Part shown: piece after piece, positions 62,157-64,000 of the stretch | How the letters are laid out: each line of letters opens with the position of its first letter | Numbering within the stretch: the stretch's first letter is position 1 | Source of the DNA: Harmonia axyridis | Taxonomy: Eukaryota; Arthropoda; Insecta; Coleoptera; Coccinellidae | DNA length: 64,000 bases | Assembly (NCBI RefSeq): GCF_914767665.1 | Contig: NC_059502.1 | Span: 43,201,812-43,265,811, forward strand | Direction: 5' to 3' | The notes under the pieces: generated by a model | Told to the model about the DNA's origin: nothing | What the model saw: the letters and a program-made list of their open reading frames with translations, nothing else | The model's database searches: none | Translations under genes and position numbers: made by a program

Positions 62157-63396
62157 TGTGGAACGGCTTACTTGGATTATTGTTCATTAAACAAAAAGAA
62201 GGGAATAAGAACAGTCCCTTATACCAAATTGGTTTCCTTAGACACGTGTCTCAAGCTTTCGTCCCTGTGCAATACGATGAAAAGTGTTAGAATGAGAAAC
62301 ATTGAAGGAAATAACAAACAAATGAAATCAACAACAGAAGTCAGTCGTGCATTTGTGGTTACAGCAGCAATTGACCTTACCACGTTACAGATTATAGCTA
62401 CCTGCGTGTCATCCGAGTCCAAGAAAATCAACAATGTGGAATGGCTTACTTGGATAATTGATCATCATACAGAAAGAAGGGAATAAGAACAGTCCCTTAT
62501 ACCAATGTGGTTTCCATAGACACGTGTGTCAAGCTTTCGTCCCTGTGCAATACGATGAGAAGTGTTAGAATGAGAAACATTGAAGGAAATAACAAACAAA
62601 TGAAATCAACAACAGAAGTCAGCCGTCCAATTGTGGTTACATCAGCAATTGACCTTACCACGTGGGAGATTATAGCTACCCGCGTGTCATCCGAGTCCAA
62701 GAAAATCAACAATGTGGAACGGCTTACTTGGATAATTGTTCATTAAACAAAAAGAAGGGAATAAGAACAGTCCCTTATACCAAAGTGGTTTCCTTAGACA
62801 CGTGTCTCAAGCTTTCGTCCCTGTGCAATACGATGAAAAGTGTTAGAATGAGAAACATTGAAGGAAATAACAAACAAATGAAATCAACAACAGAAGTCAG
62901 TCGTGCATTTGTGGTTACAGCAGCAATTGACCTTACCACGTTACAGATTATAGCTACCTGCGTGTCATCCGAGTTCAAGAAAATCAACAATGTGGAATGG
63001 CCTACTTGGATAATTGTTCATCATACAGAAAGAAGGGAATAAGAACAGTCCCTTATACCAAAGTGGTTTCCTTAGACACGTGTGTAAAGCTTTCGTCCCT
63101 GTGCAATACGATGAGAAGTGTTAGAATGAGAAACATTGAAGGAAAAAACAAACAAATGAAATCAACATTAGAAGTCAGTCGTGCATTTGTGGTTACAGCA
63201 GCAATTGACCTTACCACGTGGGAGATTATAGCTACCTGCGTGACATCCGAGTCCAAGAAAATCAACAATGTGGAATGGCCCACTTGGATAATTGTTGATC
63301 AAACAAAAAAAAGGGAATAAGAACAGTCCCTTATACCAAAGTGGTTTCCTTAGACACGCGTGTCAAGCTTTCGTCCCTGTGCAATACGATGAAAAA

Positions 63397-64000
63397 TTGA
63401 CCAATCCTTATTCAGAAGCAAATTCTAGAGGTTTTAGGCATGTACATTAGTAAATGGTGGAACATCCAAAATGTTACCAAATCGAGGCCTATGCCATTGA
63501 ATAGTTGGTATCCCAGACAATCGAAACTACTAGCGTACACCAGATGTAAATTATAAGTACAGACCTTCAACTGTAGTAAGAGAGAAATTCAATATATTCT
63601 GAGTTCTCATGTCTAATATCCAGGATAATAAAATTTAAAGAAATCCAATCTGACCTTGGACAGAACTTTTTTTTGAGTAATTATTCAACTGAGTTTAGAT
63701 TTTCAAGTGAATTAGAGGACCAATAGAAAAAAGAAATTTCATAGTAATCAGAGACGAGAATTCTCCAAAAAAATTGTTCTGACCCAGGAAAAGGAATAAT
63801 AAGTTATAAAACGGAAATTAATGAGTGTTTTGTTTTGGGTCATTATAGATATAGGTTAATTCAGAGTTCATGACTGGTATATTTGTGATTTTTGTGAAAC
63901 AAAAAAAAATTACATGATTCGAGTGCATGAGGTACGATCTTCCAAAATATCCTCATTTATCTAGGTTACAGAAGTAGGAGAACGTAGCGCCGCTGAACAC
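63397..64000 (+). repeat. Unit U5, partial (segment X)
   Basis: It starts at TTGACCAATCCTTATTCAG, equivalent to 17642 in U1, and runs colinear to the window end. One extra A (63396) lies between it and the satellite. The stretch 17642-18178 is represented on both sides of the right satellite A array (end of U4 and start of U5). No gene is seen. Confidence 0.93.

Larger units (their letters stand above)
54571..63395 (+). repeat. Satellite A, right array (278-bp tandem repeat, different subfamilies)
   Basis: About 32 monomers in the same orientation as the left array. Several subfamilies are found only here: CAATTGAGAG in place of CACGTGGGAG, GAGGAAGATTG in place of GAGAAACATTG, ATTGAATTCAATAAC, GGTGTGGATTCC, and CAGCCGTCCA. 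The first monomers are disturbed (a 278-bp register break near 54947). Five-monomer (1390-bp) and 2061-bp higher-order periods are visible. It ends abruptly inside a monomer at GCAATACGATGAAAA. Confidence 0.97.

Noticed and set aside
1..64000. CRISPR array or bacterial operon
   Set aside because: The repeats are contiguous long satellites with no spacers, and the only gene has spliceosomal introns.

Overview
This is an AT-rich eukaryotic window, most likely from an insect or another arthropod. The evidence is short GT-AG introns of about 80-200 bp, a split USP10-type deubiquitinase gene, several small terminal-inverted-repeat elements and a tRNA-like SINE-type element. There are no bacterial gene features. 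Nearly all of the 64 kb is repeated DNA, and I see no intact protein-coding gene.

Layout. (1) 1-17268: satellite A, a 278-bp tandem repeat with nested higher-order periods of about 3.3, 3.9 and 5.3 kb. (2) 17269-23690: U1, the first copy of a 6.4-kb unit. (3) 23691-24928: the start of a second unit, U2. (4) 24929-43960: satellite B, a second tandem repeat of about 178 bp combined with a block of about 155 bp (B2). It inverts orientation near 26.3 kb and has higher-order periods of 863-873, 1194 and 1880 bp. (5) 43961-47219: the rest of U2. (6) 47220-53658: complete unit U3. (7) 53659-54570: the start of U4. (8) 54571-63395: satellite A again, as different subfamilies with 1390- and 2061-bp higher-order periods. 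(9) 63397-64000: part of U5. All U units lie head to tail, so the locus is a macrosatellite of 6.4-kb units broken up by two unrelated satellites.

Each U unit holds, on the minus strand, a USP10-like ubiquitin carboxyl-terminal hydrolase gene that I could reconstruct as five coding exons (6+124+408+202+958 bp, 565 codons plus stop). Every copy is damaged. U1 has a stop in exon 3, the catalytic Cys changed to Arg, and a Trp-to-stop change before the last catalytic motif. U2 has a 4-bp deletion and two stops, and its last exon is replaced by satellite B. U3 has the 4-bp deletion, a stop in the Cys exon, a 1-bp deletion and the same Trp-to-stop change. The lesions are shared in conflicting pairs, which suggests recombination or conversion between units.

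Upstream of each gene copy, also on the minus strand, is a tRNA-like sequence with a recognisable B box, followed by a 76-nt hammerhead ribozyme motif open at stem III. Each of the three copies departs from their common pattern by one different change. Small inverted-repeat (MITE-like) elements sit in intron 1 and near the promoter, and a 0.7-kb promoter/exon-1 segment is tandemly duplicated in U1 and U3. The hammerhead element and the interleaving of a decayed gene macrosatellite with satellites are the most interesting content.
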